In this document: positions 1 through 14,400 of the stretch, in pieces
Numbering within the stretch: the first letter of the stretch is position 1
Layout of the letters: the number at the start of each line of letters is the position of its first letter
Source of the DNA: Sphagnum magellanicum
Lineage: Eukaryota; Streptophyta; Sphagnopsida; Sphagnales; Sphagnaceae
NCBI GenBank assembly: GCA_021904315.1
Contig: CM038910.1
Span: 25,182,256-25,246,255 of the forward strand
DNA: 64,000 nucleotides
Reading direction: 5' to 3'
Translations under genes and position numbers: made by a program
The notes under the pieces: generated by a model
The model's input: only the letters and a program-made list of their open reading frames with translations
What the model was told of the DNA's origin: nothing
The model's database searches: none

Positions 1-15
1 ACACACACACACACA

Positions 16-68
<53 letters not shown>
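1..68. repeat. (CA)n/(CT)n compound microsatellite
   Basis: CA dinucleotides run directly into an uninterrupted CT run at the window edge. Similar CT runs occur in the 5' regions of other genes here (27.98 kb and 46.95 kb), so this may mark the 5' part of a gene lying mostly outside the window. Confidence 0.95.
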
Positions 69-71
<3 letters not shown>

Positions 72-480
72 CTGGCTGCTTGTTGCTGCTGCAACTACAG
101 TTTCCGTCAAGCGCGTAGAGAAACTGAAACTACCTGCATGGTAACGAATAAAACAGCAAGGGATCGAGGAGCATCAAGGATTGTGTGCAGCGCAGAGAGG
201 GTCTTCCCCGAGCACGCAAGCGAAGAGCTGGGCCGGGGGAGGCTAGGAAGAAAGCGCTAGGAAGAAGGAGGGGCTTTGGTTTGAGTTCGGATTATGAACA
301 AGTTGAAAACCCTTCGTGGATGAAAACCATCACGTCTTACTGCTATTTCATCCATAATGTTCATCATCTGCTTGCCCTTAGGTTTTCCTAACCCAACCCA
401 ACCCCACCCCCCCTCCCTGAACCCCGCCCCAACCAACTCTTCCCTTAAAAATCCAACCACTATACAATTTACAAGAGGGG
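69..480. other. GC-richer unassigned stretch
   Basis: This stretch is clearly richer in G and C than the AT-rich spacer after it, and has short open frames on both strands (68 aa at 185-391 on plus, 67 aa at 257-460 on minus). I recognise neither product. With the adjacent CT run it looks like a UTR or promoter margin, or a terminal exon of a gene cut by the window edge. No function is assigned. Confidence 0.3.
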
Positions 481-3240
481 AACCAGGGGAATTATTTTAT
501 TGGTCCATAACACAAAAATAGGTAGGTAATCAATCTTATTAGAGTCTTGGATTATTAATGTTAATGTTCAATTTAATTTAATATACATTTCATGGACTTA
601 AGAAAGACACATATTAATTTTTCCATATCCATGTTAGTGTATAGGGGAAAAGAGTGAAGTAGTTATAAAATGGAAATAACTATTAAAAAAAAGGTGAAAA
701 ATTAGTTATTAAGAAACTAAATAGGAAAAAGAAATAGTTATTATTATTTTTTAAATGAAATAGTTAAGCTTCAAAGATAGTTATTTTTGAAATTGTCTTT
801 GGAAATGGTCCATGGACAACCCAACCATACACGAAGGATTCCAAAAAAATTCCCATATAGCAACTTGGGCTCCGCATTGGTGCACACTATTAATGACATT
901 TAACCCTTTTTTTTCCCCTATCATGTCTTCATTTGGTTTTCAGTATCTCATTATTATTTATATTATTTTTTAATTTAAATTAAATATTATTAAATATTCT
1001 ATCGATGGTGGGTAAGGTAAAAGAGGAAAATAATTATTTTTAAAAAAAACAAGATAATTATTAGTAAAAGAATAAGGTAATTAAGTTTGAAAATGAAATA
1101 GGACTTTTTTTTCATATTTTTATTGGTGGGGTAGAGGAAAGGAATAAGATAGTTATTAAGAAATGAGATAATTAAGTTGGGGTTCTTTGGGTGTCAATTT
1201 GGGTCATTTCTCCCAAGTTCAAAAAGCAAGCCCAATTCCATGAACACATTAGGCATTGCCCATGATTCAAAATTGTACAAGTGTAAACTTTTATAACAAT
1301 TTATAATTAAGGATTTATAGATGTAGTGTTCTATAATTAATTTAAATCAATTCATTACCTTAAAATTTTCAATTACTTGCCAACTTTTTTTTAATTTTTA
1401 AATGACTTACTTATTCAAAGAACCTAATTTTTTGTTCAAAATGTTTTCAAAGGTTTTGGTTTGGATTTCAAATATAGGAAAAAAAAAAAAAGGCTAGTTT
1501 CATTGTTCAATCCATTGGGTTCATTCCATCAAAAAAAGGTGTCAATTCAAGTCACATGTACCAAGCAAAAAACTTCACTTACTTACATTTACCATATCCC
1601 CTCACATACTTAGCTTATGACATGCCCTTCCACTACCTATCTTCTTGTAGCCCTTAAAATATGGCATTATGGTGTCAAAAAATGTGAAAAATTTTCACAT
1701 CTTACATGTCCACATAAATAAATTTGATTGTAAAATAAATATTAGGGCTAGTTTAGGGCTACCCATTAATCTATTCCTAACCTTCATTCCCCATTTTTTA
1801 TTTATTGTAAACCATTTCATTAGTATTAATGACCATGACAAAAGGGAAATGTTGACCTTTTCTTGGACACCTAAAATCATTTCAAACAATTTTTTTTGTA
1901 TTAGTTAATGGTTTCTTTTCATATAAATTACTTTGAATATTGTAAATGGTTATTGAAGTTGTAGAGATGTTTGAATATATTTATGTGGTTATGTGATGGA
2001 CCGGTTTTAATTGGCCAATTGAATGACCAAATACAAATAACTAAAAACTAATGGAATATTTGTTAGGTATTTATTACATAACATTGATTTTATTTTATTT
2101 TAATAGAATTTGTTTTGTTGGCAAATCATAGTGTAGTGTCACCAAGGTTCCAATTATTTCATGTTTGAAGTGGAATGATATCCATCATTGTGATCTAATA
2201 ATATTGGATATATTTGAGTGAGATCATGTTACATCGTTACAAAATTTGGTAAATATGATGGAACAACCACTTAATATTCGTCAACAAAATGACATTGGCA
2301 AGTCGATTAATCTAACTAGTCCTCAAGTGATTAGCATTTGAATGTTTTTAACAATCCTTAATCCTCTATCTCCTTCCTATTCAAGTGTTAGTCATATGCC
2401 TTTACTTCCATATTTTCCATATTGCTACTACATACCATCAATTCCATAGTTTCCCTATTGCAACAATATGGAATTTTTTAATGATTTTAAAAATCAATCA
2501 TTGTTTTTTTTAGACTATTTTTAACATTTTTGCAATAATAGTCATTTTGACATTTTGTTGACTAACATTGCTCTTAAATTTTATGTCTATACTTTAGATG
2601 GGGTTTACAATATTTTTGAAGTCAATAAACTACTTGAATTTAGTATGGAAATTCTAGAAATTAGGTTTTTTTTCCATATAAAATGAGGTTATAATATGTC
2701 TATTTAATTTCGAGGTATTTAAATAATTTTAGTGACAATGTTTCATTGGAACCGGTTATGTAGGATGGGTATTTTGGTGATTGTCGCTACAACAATTTCA
2801 AAGTCAGTTCGCATTATAATTTGTCATAGGTCAAATTCCAATTCAAAATCTTTTTTTCTTTTTTTTTTTGCACCCTTTCAATGCTTTCGTCTCTATATAT
2901 ATATATATATTTATATTTATATTTATATACACTCTTTCAATATTTTTATTTTTTTTGCCTCTATTTGTATCTTGTTGTGAACTTATCTTATGAATCAAAA
3001 TTTGGTTGGCATTTTGACTACCAAATCATAAATAAATAAATAATATAATATAATATAATATATACATATATATATATGAAACAAAATGCATATAGTGAAA
3101 TTTGGTATGAAAGATATTGTCTTAAACCCAAAGCATTTATTAGTTCCAGTTCAAATGAAATGGTTTGGTTTTTGTGGATTGTGTTGTTGAGTTGTGTGGC
3201 CATGGAGATTGTCTCTAAAATGTTAAATTAGGGTTCATCA
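481..3240. other. AT-rich intergenic spacer
   Basis: Low-complexity AT-rich DNA with poly-A and poly-T runs and an (AT)n stretch near 2894-2930. There are only short accidental frames. I see no gene or recognisable transposon domain. Confidence 0.7.
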
Positions 3241-5866
3241 ATCTTTGAGCAAAAACCATAGGGGGTCGACCTAAAAGCTTCTCCAATGAAGCTAGAGGTT
3301 TCTCTAATAGCTTTTTAAGCTCAAACAAAACCAGTCATGACAATGTAGGCAATTGAAGACGCAAGATGTCATGAAACTAGGGGGACTATGAATGAGATTG
3401 TGCTCATCTATCAACTTGAAAAATACTCAGAAACTACTTTGAATTACAACTTGCAATTGTTCAAGTTGATGTGGCTTCCAATAAGTCGCCTGCCCAACAT
3501 CTCAACAAAAAATTTGCCGTTTCCTCTCCTCAGTGGTAGTGAATTTTTTGTTTTATATAGGAGTTTTCCCATTCAATTCTGTGATGTGTTGTCACATGTA
3601 CAGTGATGCCCAGTCATTGCCTTGAGCAGCAACTTGGAAAGCCGCTGAAGGAACAACATAGTTAAGAGGACTTGTCATCTGATGGAGTGGTTTTTTTTTT
3701 TTTTTTTGGATTAACATCCTTGCATGCAGCCTGCTGATTCCCTCATGGGTCGTTTGTCGGATCATCGAAGTGTGAAGAATGTTGAGGTTTCAAAGCTTTG
3801 TTTGAGCAGGATCTTGTGGGGACACTAAAGTCTGTTGTTGTCTTTCGGGCGCATTATTGTTTGATTTGAGTTGTCATATGGTAATAAATCATCGCATCTT
3901 CCCCCTTCTTGTAGGGTTTAGGGTTTTATGAAATTCTTGTGTTCTTATGCTGTGAATCCATTTTCCATCTTTCTCATGCATTCGGAGTTCGTTGCAGCTT
4001 CCCCCTTCTCATAGGGTTTAAGGTTTTATGGAATTATTGTGTTCTTATTTTGTGAATCCATTTCACCCCTTCTTGTCAGGTTTAGGGTTTTGTGGAATTC
4101 TTGTGTTCTTATGTTGTGAATCCATTTTTTCCATCTTTCTCATGCATTCAGAGTTCATTGTAGTTTTTGCCAAAGAAATCTGGCATGCAAGTTGTGAAGA
4201 AGTTGTTGCTGAGAATGATTTTGTTTGTAGCTTTCCAAAAGGTGTGATGGATTAAAATGGACGGGCTAAAATCCTTGAGCTTCAACAAAATGGCATTGAT
4301 GAATTGTGCCGCTGGCAAGAGCTCTTTGGCATGGCATCACTTCCACCAAGATGGAGTGAGCAGCAGCATCAACTTGGACTGTTGGTGTCAGGAAGAACTG
4401 TTTGTGTCTCAGTCAATTCATGCACCCTCATCTAGGGGGGACATTGCACAGTTTAGTTTAGTTTTTGTTTCTACAACATCTGCCATCATCCAAGGCCCTG
4501 AATTGCTTCCAAAATTGTTGTCTCTAGCTGCTCATTCAGTTGTTTGGTCATTTTTAGGGTTTGAAGCTTGAATCTGCAAGGGGGAGGGTTCATTTGAACG
4601 CTAAGGGTCAGGTGCAACTCAGTATATAGTGAGTCTCTTGTTCTTTCAATTTTTCTGCTCGTGTTACTGATTGTGCACTGCAAAAAACTGAATGAATATG
4701 TAGTTTGGATTGAGATAGCTTATGGAGTTCAATCAGGTGGTACATAGTGTAGTGGCTTGTTTAAAGACTCATTTCTTTGACTGTTGTGTTGACACACATA
4801 TTGAGATGCCTTTTCTTTAACTTGAAGGGATGTGCCAAATGCAAACAACCAGATTGGACAGCTAATTGTTTTGCACAGTGATTTGCACAGCTGAGGGCAG
4901 CACCTTTTAGACTTTTGTCCTCACCTACTGTCACAATGTCACAACTACCATGAGAATTGTATGCTCAAATGTAATCTTGATTTTTTGGTTTTCCTTTCAT
5001 CATTTGCTTTTTGCTGCCTACCTTTGAGAAGAAAGGTTGTCCTTCTGTGGTCACCACTGGGAAATGGGTCTATTCAATTTGATTATAGTTCTCCTTGGTT
5101 GATGTTGGTAAAGCTCAAATCATCCATGAATCCTAGTTACCAGAGTCATGAATTACATAGATCAACTACCTGTAAGTTACTGGTAGATTAGAGGTTGGAG
5201 ATGTGGGAGCATTATAGACATTGGAACACTTGGCCAAATGTCTATAAAGCTCCCACTGAAACCAGTCACTCAGAGGACATTCTTTAGTCAAATACCCATG
5301 CAAAGGTTCAGACCTAAAACCTGGAAAGAGAAACCACAAATCAGAAACAATTCCCCTCCCTTTATGCTAGTGAAGGTACACATTTTCTGGGCATCCAAAA
5401 CTAGTAAACACATTGCAATCCAAGAGATCTTCCCATAAGCCAGCAGTTGGCTAGACATTCATAAACCCATGAATCCACTGTAAGTCAATTATCTAGTGTT
5501 TGTGTGCAATGTTAGAATCGTGACAACAAATGGTGACTACTCTGCAATAAGTCATTATGTGGACACTATTTCCATTGTTTGCCATAAGTTCTCTGACTTT
5601 CAAACCTTAACATGCCACTCAAAAAACATAAATGAACCTTGCAATCCCTCTGTATCTGCTACTGCCCACGAAACTAGAAGCCAGGAAAAAGAAAAGAAAT
5701 CTGTCCACTCTCTAAAAGTGAACCATATGTAGGGCAACATTCCAAAGCATCCATACGGATCCTATTTGAGGGATCAGGAGCTTTTGTTCTGACTATGCCA
5801 TGATACATAACCGAAAAATTTCAAAATCTGCATAGACTTGTCCAATTCAAGAACCCAATGTGAACT
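3241..5866. other. Unassigned, less AT-rich stretch downstream of the GH31 gene
   Basis: Base composition is closer to transcribed DNA than in the spacer to its left. Frames at 4028-4255 and 4257-4571 on plus are open, but I recognise no domain. The part nearest 5866 is probably the 3' UTR of the minus-strand glucosidase gene. The rest could be a non-coding transcript or an eroded insertion. Confidence 0.3.
3900..4170. repeat. Imperfect tandem repeat, three units, telobox-like core
   Basis: Three diverged units begin near 3900, 3998 and 4066. Each runs CCCCTTCT, then a telobox-like AGGGTTTAGGGTTTTA, then a stretch containing TTGTGTTCTTAT and TGTGAATCCATTT. Units 1 and 3 also share a following segment with TTTCTCATGCATTC; unit 2 lacks it, which gives unequal spacing. 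Confidence 0.85.
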
Positions 5867-8800
5867 TTATACCAATTTTATAGACCAATTGTCCGAGATG
5901 CGTACATTTGGGAGCCGCAGAATAAGAGCTGTGGAAGAGGCACCTCGTTGCAGTAATGGAGGACCAATGTCAGTTTCAATTCGCCGTTCGTCCTGTTCTA
6001 CTATGGCATTTTTGCCAATAGTCAGATCTTTGGCCCGAACACCTAAAATAACAATTCGCTCAACCAAGCAAGAAGTTGTGAATACTTTTGAGCCTGTTTT
6101 CACAGGTGCCAAGATAGTGGATGTAAGTCTTCCCTTTGAGAATTTGAATTGCCGATGGATGAAGGCGCCTTGTTCAAAATCATAACTTTTCCCATCATCA
6201 ATGTACAGTTCCCCACTGGCCTCGTATGTGGAATTCAATGCCACAACCTGCCACCCAACAAGTCGCCCAATAAGCTCCCACTTCAGATTGTGCAGAATCA
6301 GTTCACTACCCAGGATCCCCACCTGAGCTTGGGATATTACCAAGTTTGGAGCTCCAGACCAAAATCAAGTGCTGTGGCCAAGAAAGGGTTTCTTAGCTTA
6401 CATTTGCAATCCTGGTTCCACCAACTCAGAGCCCAATCTACTCATGTTGGTTTAATTAGTACTAGCTTGCACTTAGAACCTGAAGGACCAAGTTGCCACA
6501 TGGCCAATGAATGGGCTACCATTGAGAACCTCAACAGTTAAAGAGGGCACAGAGCAAGGTTCTCATTGTCATCTCCAAATACAGAGGTTAAACAGCTGTC
6601 GGTCAATGATTTCTGCCATGCAGCTTATGCAAGTTTTAAGAGCAGTGAAGAATACCAAGGTGTAAGGGTCGGTTTCCATTTGGGTGGAGCTGCGTCGTCT
6701 TCTTTGTTTGCGAGCTATGATGGAGCCCGCACGCTGGAAGACAGGAATGCCATCCATTGTCACAGGGACATTCACTTTTTGGCCTGCTGGGTATGTAGCT
6801 CCTGTCTTCACATCATACCATTTCTGTGTTCCTGGCAGATACACAGTTTCTGATGTTGCTCCCTGCAAGCCAAGTTGCAATTTAGGACTCACACCAGATG
6901 ACCAAATCTTCCTAAAAATATTACATAAGTAACCAATCCACATTTGAATCCACATGGGTTCACCGCTTGAATAACATCTGCAGGATTTTAACTATATCTT
7001 AAAGTTACAGGGCTACACTTGGATTACTGACTAGTTTAAAGATCAATTGGACCAGAACAGTAACAGTACCACCATCTCCAGAAACTCGGCCATTAAACAT
7101 TCTAAAGTGATCTTTGGAATCAAAAGGAACAAGACCCAATGGACAAAGCATTCAGAATTGCCCTAGTGTAGAATGTTCTGCCTGCCTTCACCTGACACAT
7201 CATGGAGAGAATGTACAGTACCTGAGAATACACTCCATGTACTAACAAGCTGGGACCAAGAAGAAATTCCTCGTCTCTTTCAAAAGTGGAGATATCTTCT
7301 GGGAATTCCATCCACAAGGGTCGCATCAGTGGAACTCCAGTCACACTTGCTTCTTTGAAGAGAGTGTAGACATAAGGTAAAAGTGAATACCGCGAATGCA
7401 CAGCCTCCCGCATCAGGGTTGTGTATGGCTCCCTGCAAATTTTCACTCTTGCATTCATCCCCAGGCCATGATGAAGACAGAACTTGTCTTTAATCTAACT
7501 GAGTGCACAATGCCACCAGGAGCTACATGATGTAAAATTCTAATATCTGTCCTCAATAAGATACTCTGTCATTGATAACTGCAACTTCCTGTATGTTAAA
7601 TGTCAGCTGAATGCAAACCACTGAAACAGGCACCACTACAAGCAGTAAGGGATAAGCATGTAGTACACTAGACTTACCCGAAAACCCATGGCTCTCGTCG
7701 CTTAGTGTCCAAATGAGCATGGCCACGAAAAAATGGATAGTATGCCCCCAGTTGATACCACCTTGTTAGCAACTCTGGATCCGGGTTCCCAAAAAAGCCA
7801 CCAACATCGGCACCTACACAACCACAAACAATCCCAAGAGCCTTCATTCAAATTCTTTCTGTCATGTCTCATGACATGACAGTAATGCAGATGTCCCCAC
7901 AAAGTTGAGGTTTGGGGAGCTGACTGGATGAAGATCAAGCAACCTTCAAGTGAAGAGTCAAGAAAATGACCAAAACAATTTGTCTCATATCAAGACTCCC
8001 ATTTGAATGTAACTATGGAACACATGAGAAATTCAAAAGCCTCTATGAGGATAGTGCTGAATGTAAGCTGAGATATAACATGCAAACATTCAGTGATCTC
8101 AACCAGTATTTTGGAAGTCTCAAAATCCTATTAGTTTTGCTTGGGTAGCAGAGTAAGTAGAGACCCTGATTTGTGGATTAGGATTAACTCACTTGCCTGT
8201 GAAAGCAATACCGGTGAGGCCAAGTGTCAGACACATGGGAACTGAGACCCTCAAATGAGACCAATCTGCAGTGTTGTCTCCTGTCCATACAGGGCCCACT
8301 TTCTGGGTTCCAGCAAAAAAAGCCCTGGAAAGTACAAAGGGACGTTCATTGCCACCTCCTCGCCTGAGTAAACCCTCCACGGATGCCATATGGAAGTAGT
8401 ACCCATATGCATTATGGACATCACGGTGTTCCACACCATTGTAATGAAGTGCATCCTTTGGCATAGTTCCCTACACCCAAAATAAGTCAATACAAGTGAA
8501 ACCCAGCTCTCAAGTGGACCACAGTTACAAACTCTGCTGGTCTTTTATTAAAGCTTCCAGATGGTTAAGTTTCAAAGTTGGACTCTGCCCTCAACAGAAG
8601 GTTTTACATCATACTTCAAATTTCTGGGATATCAAGTTTAAACACCCACATGGTTGGATCCATCTCATAACAGTGAAAACCCCATCTCCAGATCACAAGG
8701 AAGATCAGTCAAGGGGCCAAGATGTTTTCTTTTGATTCTTCTAATGTGCACATGTAACCAAACCTCAGTAGAAATTTGATAGTATGGTTCCATCTTGACA

Positions 8801-11106
8801 CCAAAGCATGAAATAGCTCACTGAAAAATGGTGAAGTAAGATTAAGAGAAAGACCTCAGGTCCATTGAAAACTGATGGCTCGTTCATGTCATTCCAAATA
8901 TGCAGGATCGGGGTAGAGCCCACATAGCTTGAGAGTGAGAATTTGTCAGCCCACCATGAGCGAATTTCTGGATTGAGCATATCAAGGTAAGACGATGAAC
9001 CAGGCCAGCACCAACCATCATAGTCATTCCCACCTGAATCCTTCACATAGTAGCCTTTAGAACTGGCCTCCTTGTGTAAAGGAAAACCATCGTCCCTCTT
9101 GATATGGGGGTCTACAATTGTCACCATATGACGACCCTTGGCAGAAATTTTTGCTTGCATCTCCTTTGGAGTTGGGAACAGGATTGGGTCCCATGTGAAA
9201 TATCTTTTTCCATCAGTGTGCTCAATGTCCAGCCAGAGCACATCATATGGGATATCATGCTCATCAAACCCAGCATCAACAGCTGCTACATCTGCCTCAT
9301 CCTTATAGTTCCACCGGCACTGGTGGTATGCTGTGGAAAACAATGGGGGCAGAGAAGTTGTCCCTGTCACTGCACAGTACTGTGTCACAACATCCTTTGG
9401 GCTTGGGCCAACAAACACAAAGGCATCAAAAACTCCACTTTCAACAATCCAATGTGTGTCGACTATCTTTCCCTTGTTACCATTTTCCAACAACTTAGAA
9501 GAACCCCCTTCTCCTTCCATCTCTATACTCGGGGTGGTGTCCCAGCTGGATGCCAGCACATCAATTTGCATCTCAGCTGAATTAAGGAGGAAAAACCCAG
9601 CACTTTTATCCACACTGTGTGACAACATGAAGGGAACTGCACCATATAAACCAAATGGAGACTCTGAAATGTACTCAAACACATCCAGATTGAAAAGCCG
9701 GTAGGGCTCTGAGGAGATGTTGGGGCCTTTTGTCGGCTTCAGTGCCAGGCTAGTTGCATGCTCTGGAATGCCATAGACATGCTCTGTCCCATGAAAGGAG
9801 ACATCAAAACTCAAAGTTTGTGGTCCATATGGCCTTGAATCTGCGTATGTCCGGAACCGATCTTCCCAATTTTCACCCTCCTTCTTCTCCCTCAATTTCT
9901 CAAAGTTGAATAGTCCTTTACTATTGACAGAAAGAACAAGATCCGATCCCCTTTTCACATGAACCTACAAGAATGGAAAGAAATGATTTAGAGTGAAAAA
10001 GTGTACAACAGTACAAAATCCACTCTTTCTGAATCATCTGAAAATGGATGACTCCTCCTCTTCACCCAACTTACATGGGCTTCCACCTAGTGTGAAGTGC
10101 AGCCATCATGTCCTCAATAGGTCAAAGAAATCATCAAAGGAACACCCAACAATCAAGGTATCTGAAGCCCAGGCAGCTTCAATGCACAAAGTTAACTTGG
10201 GATTCTTGAGCAACAACACCCACTGCTCAAACAATGCCAACACAATGAGAAACCCTAAACCATACTCAAATGCTGATAGCAAGTAAGTTGAGTTTCCATC
10301 ACAAGCCCAAAAACTTTCATGGTTCAGACATTAGAACTAGCACATCTAGAGGGCTGGGTTGGTCATCCAGAGTATTTTTTTTGCAGAAACTGTGGAGCTC
10401 CTGTAAAGAGGTTTATTTCTCCATTTTGACTTAAAAACAGAACCTAGACATTCTGAATTGGGTGAGCCAAATTTTCTTTGCAAAGAATTTGAGTCTGAGG
10501 TTTTCTGAACTCTAAACTGGGATCAAGAAGATCCACCACCTTCACTCACATGTGGACATTACCTTCTCGTCACCCAAGGGTGCATTAGGGTTTCAGTGAC
10601 CTGAGGAGAAAAAAAACCTGAAAGGGTTTATGTTGCAAGACGACATCGTGACCACTGAGGTGCACCATTGACGACCCATCATCCTTCTCCACAAATCGCT
10701 GCAGCCACAATTTCTTGTCCTCCAGGTTTTTCACCAACACATCAGGTACCTCAAACCTCTTCTCTGGGTGCTTCTCCTCCGTCACCTTCAACCTCACAAT
10801 GCCGTTCTTGTACGCCTTAATCTCCAAAACCAAGTCTCCCTCCTCCTCTCCTCCTCCTCCTTGTTCTGTCGTCCCTCCTCCTCCTGCATCCGACGGAACC
10901 AATCTCGCCCGCAAAACCCCATCCGCGATTTTCAGGTCCTTCACCTCCAGATTGGAACTCCCCGGCTCCCTGTTCCTGGTATCCTTGCAAAAAGCAGATT
11001 GGTCACACCTCCTGAACTCATCCTTCTTCCACGCCGCCACATTTACTGATGTGGCTAAGAGAGCCACCAACACCACCACACTCCATGTGAGCTTGAATCC
11101 ATCCAT
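5867..11106 (-). CDS. Glucosidase II alpha subunit (GH31), ER glycoprotein processing
   Basis: ER glucosidase II alpha trims the two inner alpha-1,3-linked glucoses from N-glycans in the calnexin/calreticulin quality-control cycle; the plant orthologue is RSW3/PSL5. Exons on the minus strand are 11106-10618, 9964-8855, 8470-8197, 7813-7678, 7432-7222, 6862-6656 and 6247-5867. They sum to 2808 bp, exactly in frame, for 935 aa, close to the plant family length of about 920. The start is the first ATG before a hydrophobic signal peptide ending near the residues AAWKK. The N-terminal domain is followed by a GH31 barrel with WNDMNEP (nucleophile Asp about 522) and WTGDN (acid/base Asp about 598). 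The C terminus SIKLV lacks an ER-retention signal, as expected because the beta subunit retains the complex. Intron 3 uses a GC donor (ACAG|gcaagt). The 5' UTR side is GA-rich on the coding strand. Confidence 0.96.
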
Positions 11107-11400
11107 AACCAACGATCGTAAACTACTTCTGCGATTTCTGATCCTTATTCTTCTCCTTCTCCCCTTGTCTATTCTTCTACTCCGCCTCCTCCTTCTGCTT
11201 CTCTTCGTCTCCTCGTCTTCTTCTTCTCCTCATTCTCCTGTCTCTGCCTTTGTGCGTGAGGGTCCAATTCTGCAGACGGAATCAGCCGCCGCTGCTGATT
11301 CCTTTTTGGCAGAATCAGCCTTGTCGAATTCTGTATCGCGGAAAGATCTGCAAAATCATCTAGGGTTCCGAATCCTAATCAAGTTCTTTTTTTTTTCTTT
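11107..11400 (-). promoter_or_regulatory. Probable 5' UTR/promoter of the GH31 gene
   Basis: Immediately upstream of the ATG on the minus strand lies GA-rich sequence (CT-rich on plus, about 11130-11250), typical of plant 5' leaders. It gives way to AT-rich spacer by about 11400. The transcription start cannot be fixed from sequence. Confidence 0.5.
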
Positions 11401-14400
11401 TTTTTTAAAAAGAAAATCCTGGCAACATTTTTGGTTTCCATCTTTGGCTGTCAATAAAGGAACACTAACATTGTTTAGGCATAAAAATAGTCCTAATTGC
11501 TTTGGCATTAGAATTGCCTTCAAGTTTCATTATTTTAAAGGACATTTTATTTCAAAACAAATTATTTCACTAAGTCAAAAAAAAAAAAAAAAATTAACTG
11601 AGCAACATGAGGAAAAAGAGAAAAAAATTAAAAAATTGGGTAATATTTGTTTTTAATTGTAAAATTATATTTTACAATAAGTTGCAACAACTATCTATGG
11701 CAATGGCTTTAGAAAATTCAAAAATTATTTCAAGAAGTGCAAAAGTTCAATAATGAGTTCCAACAATTATCTACAATTGTAGTTAAACTAATAAATAAAA
11801 GAAGGACAAAGGAAATTCAAGGCTCACCTATCAATTGCAACAATTGAACAAGTGCATGAAAAACAAGAAAAATTATGTCAATTGCCAAAGGAAATATGGT
11901 GACAAAAGTAAGAAAGATTGGAAATACAAATCAACTTCAAAGGAAAATTAAAGAAAAATATACTAAAAGTCTAAAAACTCAATGTTTAAAAAACTCAATA
12001 TGCCAAAACATAATATTTAAAAACTTAATAACTCCAAAACTCATATTCATATGGTGAATCAAGTAACACCTACACCAAGCAAAAAGGCAATGAAGAATTA
12101 ACATATGGCATCCATATTGACCATTTTATTAACAAAATGCTAAGAAACTATACAAGGGATTAAGGCAACCAAACAAGAAAAAAAACCTCATAGTATGAAT
12201 GGCTATAAATGTCGTTCGATAGTTTTAGCCCCTTGAACCTTGTAGAGGCAATATTATAGTTAATAAATTTAGCAAGCCAACACTTAACCTAATTATGCCA
12301 TTTCAAGCAATTGGAGATGAGGAATGTAAACAATTGAAATAACCCAAAACACTATAGCACCTAAACAATTGTGGTTTTCTACAATCGTTAGATAGTGGAG
12401 AAATTGTATAAACTCAAAACATATTTTGCCTCTTCAATCACTTTTCTCTTCAATACCTATTTACCATATGCCATACATTTTGAAAATAGGACTAAGGAAC
12501 CCAACATGTGTTCTTTCCATATAGACCAACCAACAACATAAAGGGTTAGGTAGACATGTAATAGATTCAAGAAGCACAAATAAGAAAAAATCATGTAATC
12601 ATACCTATATACATGTAATATTCCAACTAAGTAATTATTGCAAAATTTACAATGTTAAAGGAACCACGTTCAATTTCTCATAGGTACTTGAAATGCTTGT
12701 TAAACATGGAAATGTTGGCCAACCTTTTAAGCTTAATAATCAATAGCAACTTCATGTCATTAAGGTTGTTATGACATGACAACTCCTTACTCTTGTTACA
12801 ACTCAATGTTTTCATAAAGTCCATTATCAAAAAAACTTCTTATAAAGATTTTGAACTTTTTCATAATCCAAATTTATGTCAACTTGCACAACCTAAATGA
12901 TAATCTAAACAATAAAGTTATACAAATTTCACATTTGACAATTTATTAACAAACAAAGAAGAGAGGAAATACATAAGTTACAATTACATGTAAAAGTTTA
13001 ATGAATGAAGCACAATTTCCATTTTACATCCCATCTTTTTTTTTTGCTTCATCTTCCCTTTTATTAGCGTTATTACTTTTAATTTTACACCTTTAAGTGT
13101 AAACCCACTATAATAAACCAATCAACATTAGGTCTAAGGTGTTTTATCACATTTGAAACATAATTTTCATGTTTTGGCTAAAGTTCATATGAGGATTAAT
13201 GCCAATTTTAATCTCCATGTGTTTTCATGAATTTTCAAAGAAAATGTAATTAAATGTACTTATTGAATGATTATTCTTGACATGAATCAAATGTATATAT
13301 TTCAACAAAAGTAGACGTCTTGAAAGTATTTTATGAAAATATGTTTTCGAAACCTTCAATTGCAATGATATATTATACATTAAGTTTATCAGACACAACA
13401 TTTTCAACATCGTTGAAAAAGCAACAAAACATATTCACCATATATTCAAATAATCATAAATAACACATCTAATCTTTATAAAAAGGCAACCATGTCCTTT
13501 TTTATATAAGAAAAAAAATTGTCTTTAAAAAAAAAATTCAAATTTTTAGTTTTGGTGGTTAAAAACATGTTCAATTATTAGAAAATGATTATATTGGACA
13601 ACCAAATTCAAACATTAATTCAAAATTAATGGTTTTATTTTACATTGGACTTTCAAAACTTTAGGCCCAAGTCAACAGCGAATTGTCCACTATTTATTAT
13701 TTATTTTATGATTAGTGAATTGTCTTAAAATTGCACAATTCATTGAGATGAAAATTTAAAAATATACAAACATTATGCACTTGATTTCATTAAATTCCAA
13801 TGCTTACAATTCATGCAATTATTTTTTTAAGTCATGGGAGTGCATGATTTTATGGGAGTCAATACAATCCTTGGATCCTTTGGCAAAGATTGAACCTTTT
13901 CATTGCACCTTGAAGCCTAGCCCCCACCACCTAGATTTATCCAAAGTCTATGGCTTCAAGCCATGTATATTTGTGCACCCTAATTTTTTTAAATACAAAA
14001 AAACACATTTTTTACTATTACATACAAAAAACACATTTGTTTGATTTTTCCTTTTCAAAATTTGGTTGATGCATGTTCATCTTCCTTGCATTAGTGAGGA
14101 GGAAGAGATGATGACTTAAGTTTTTATGGATTTAAATACTCTTATTGTGATTTTTATTTTGGATTAAGTTTGAGGGAAGTGAGGTGGTGAAGAAGAAGAA
14201 ATAAATAGTGATGGTCGCGTTGTTTGTTGTAGTAATGATGTTTATGTTAAGAGTATAAAATTGTTTTTATGTTGATTAAACACCATGGGTGTTAGGAGAC
14301 GATAGTATCACTAGATGGTAACTATTGTTAGATGGCAAAACAATCACATAAGAATTATAGAATGAAAGTGGTTTGTAATGGTAGTACCATCAATACAATG

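Noticed and set aside
4257..4571. A 104-aa open frame as a protein gene
   Set aside because: No recognisable domain, no credible splice context, and composition expected from a moderately GC-rich non-coding stretch.
9104..9704. Plus-strand frames of 83-158 aa
   Set aside because: Antisense shadows of the large GH31 exon 2.
10715..11656. A 313-aa plus-strand open frame
   Set aside because: It lies antisense to exon 1 and the GA-rich leader of the GH31 gene. Its Leu/Ser-rich sequence is the reverse complement of that CT-rich DNA.
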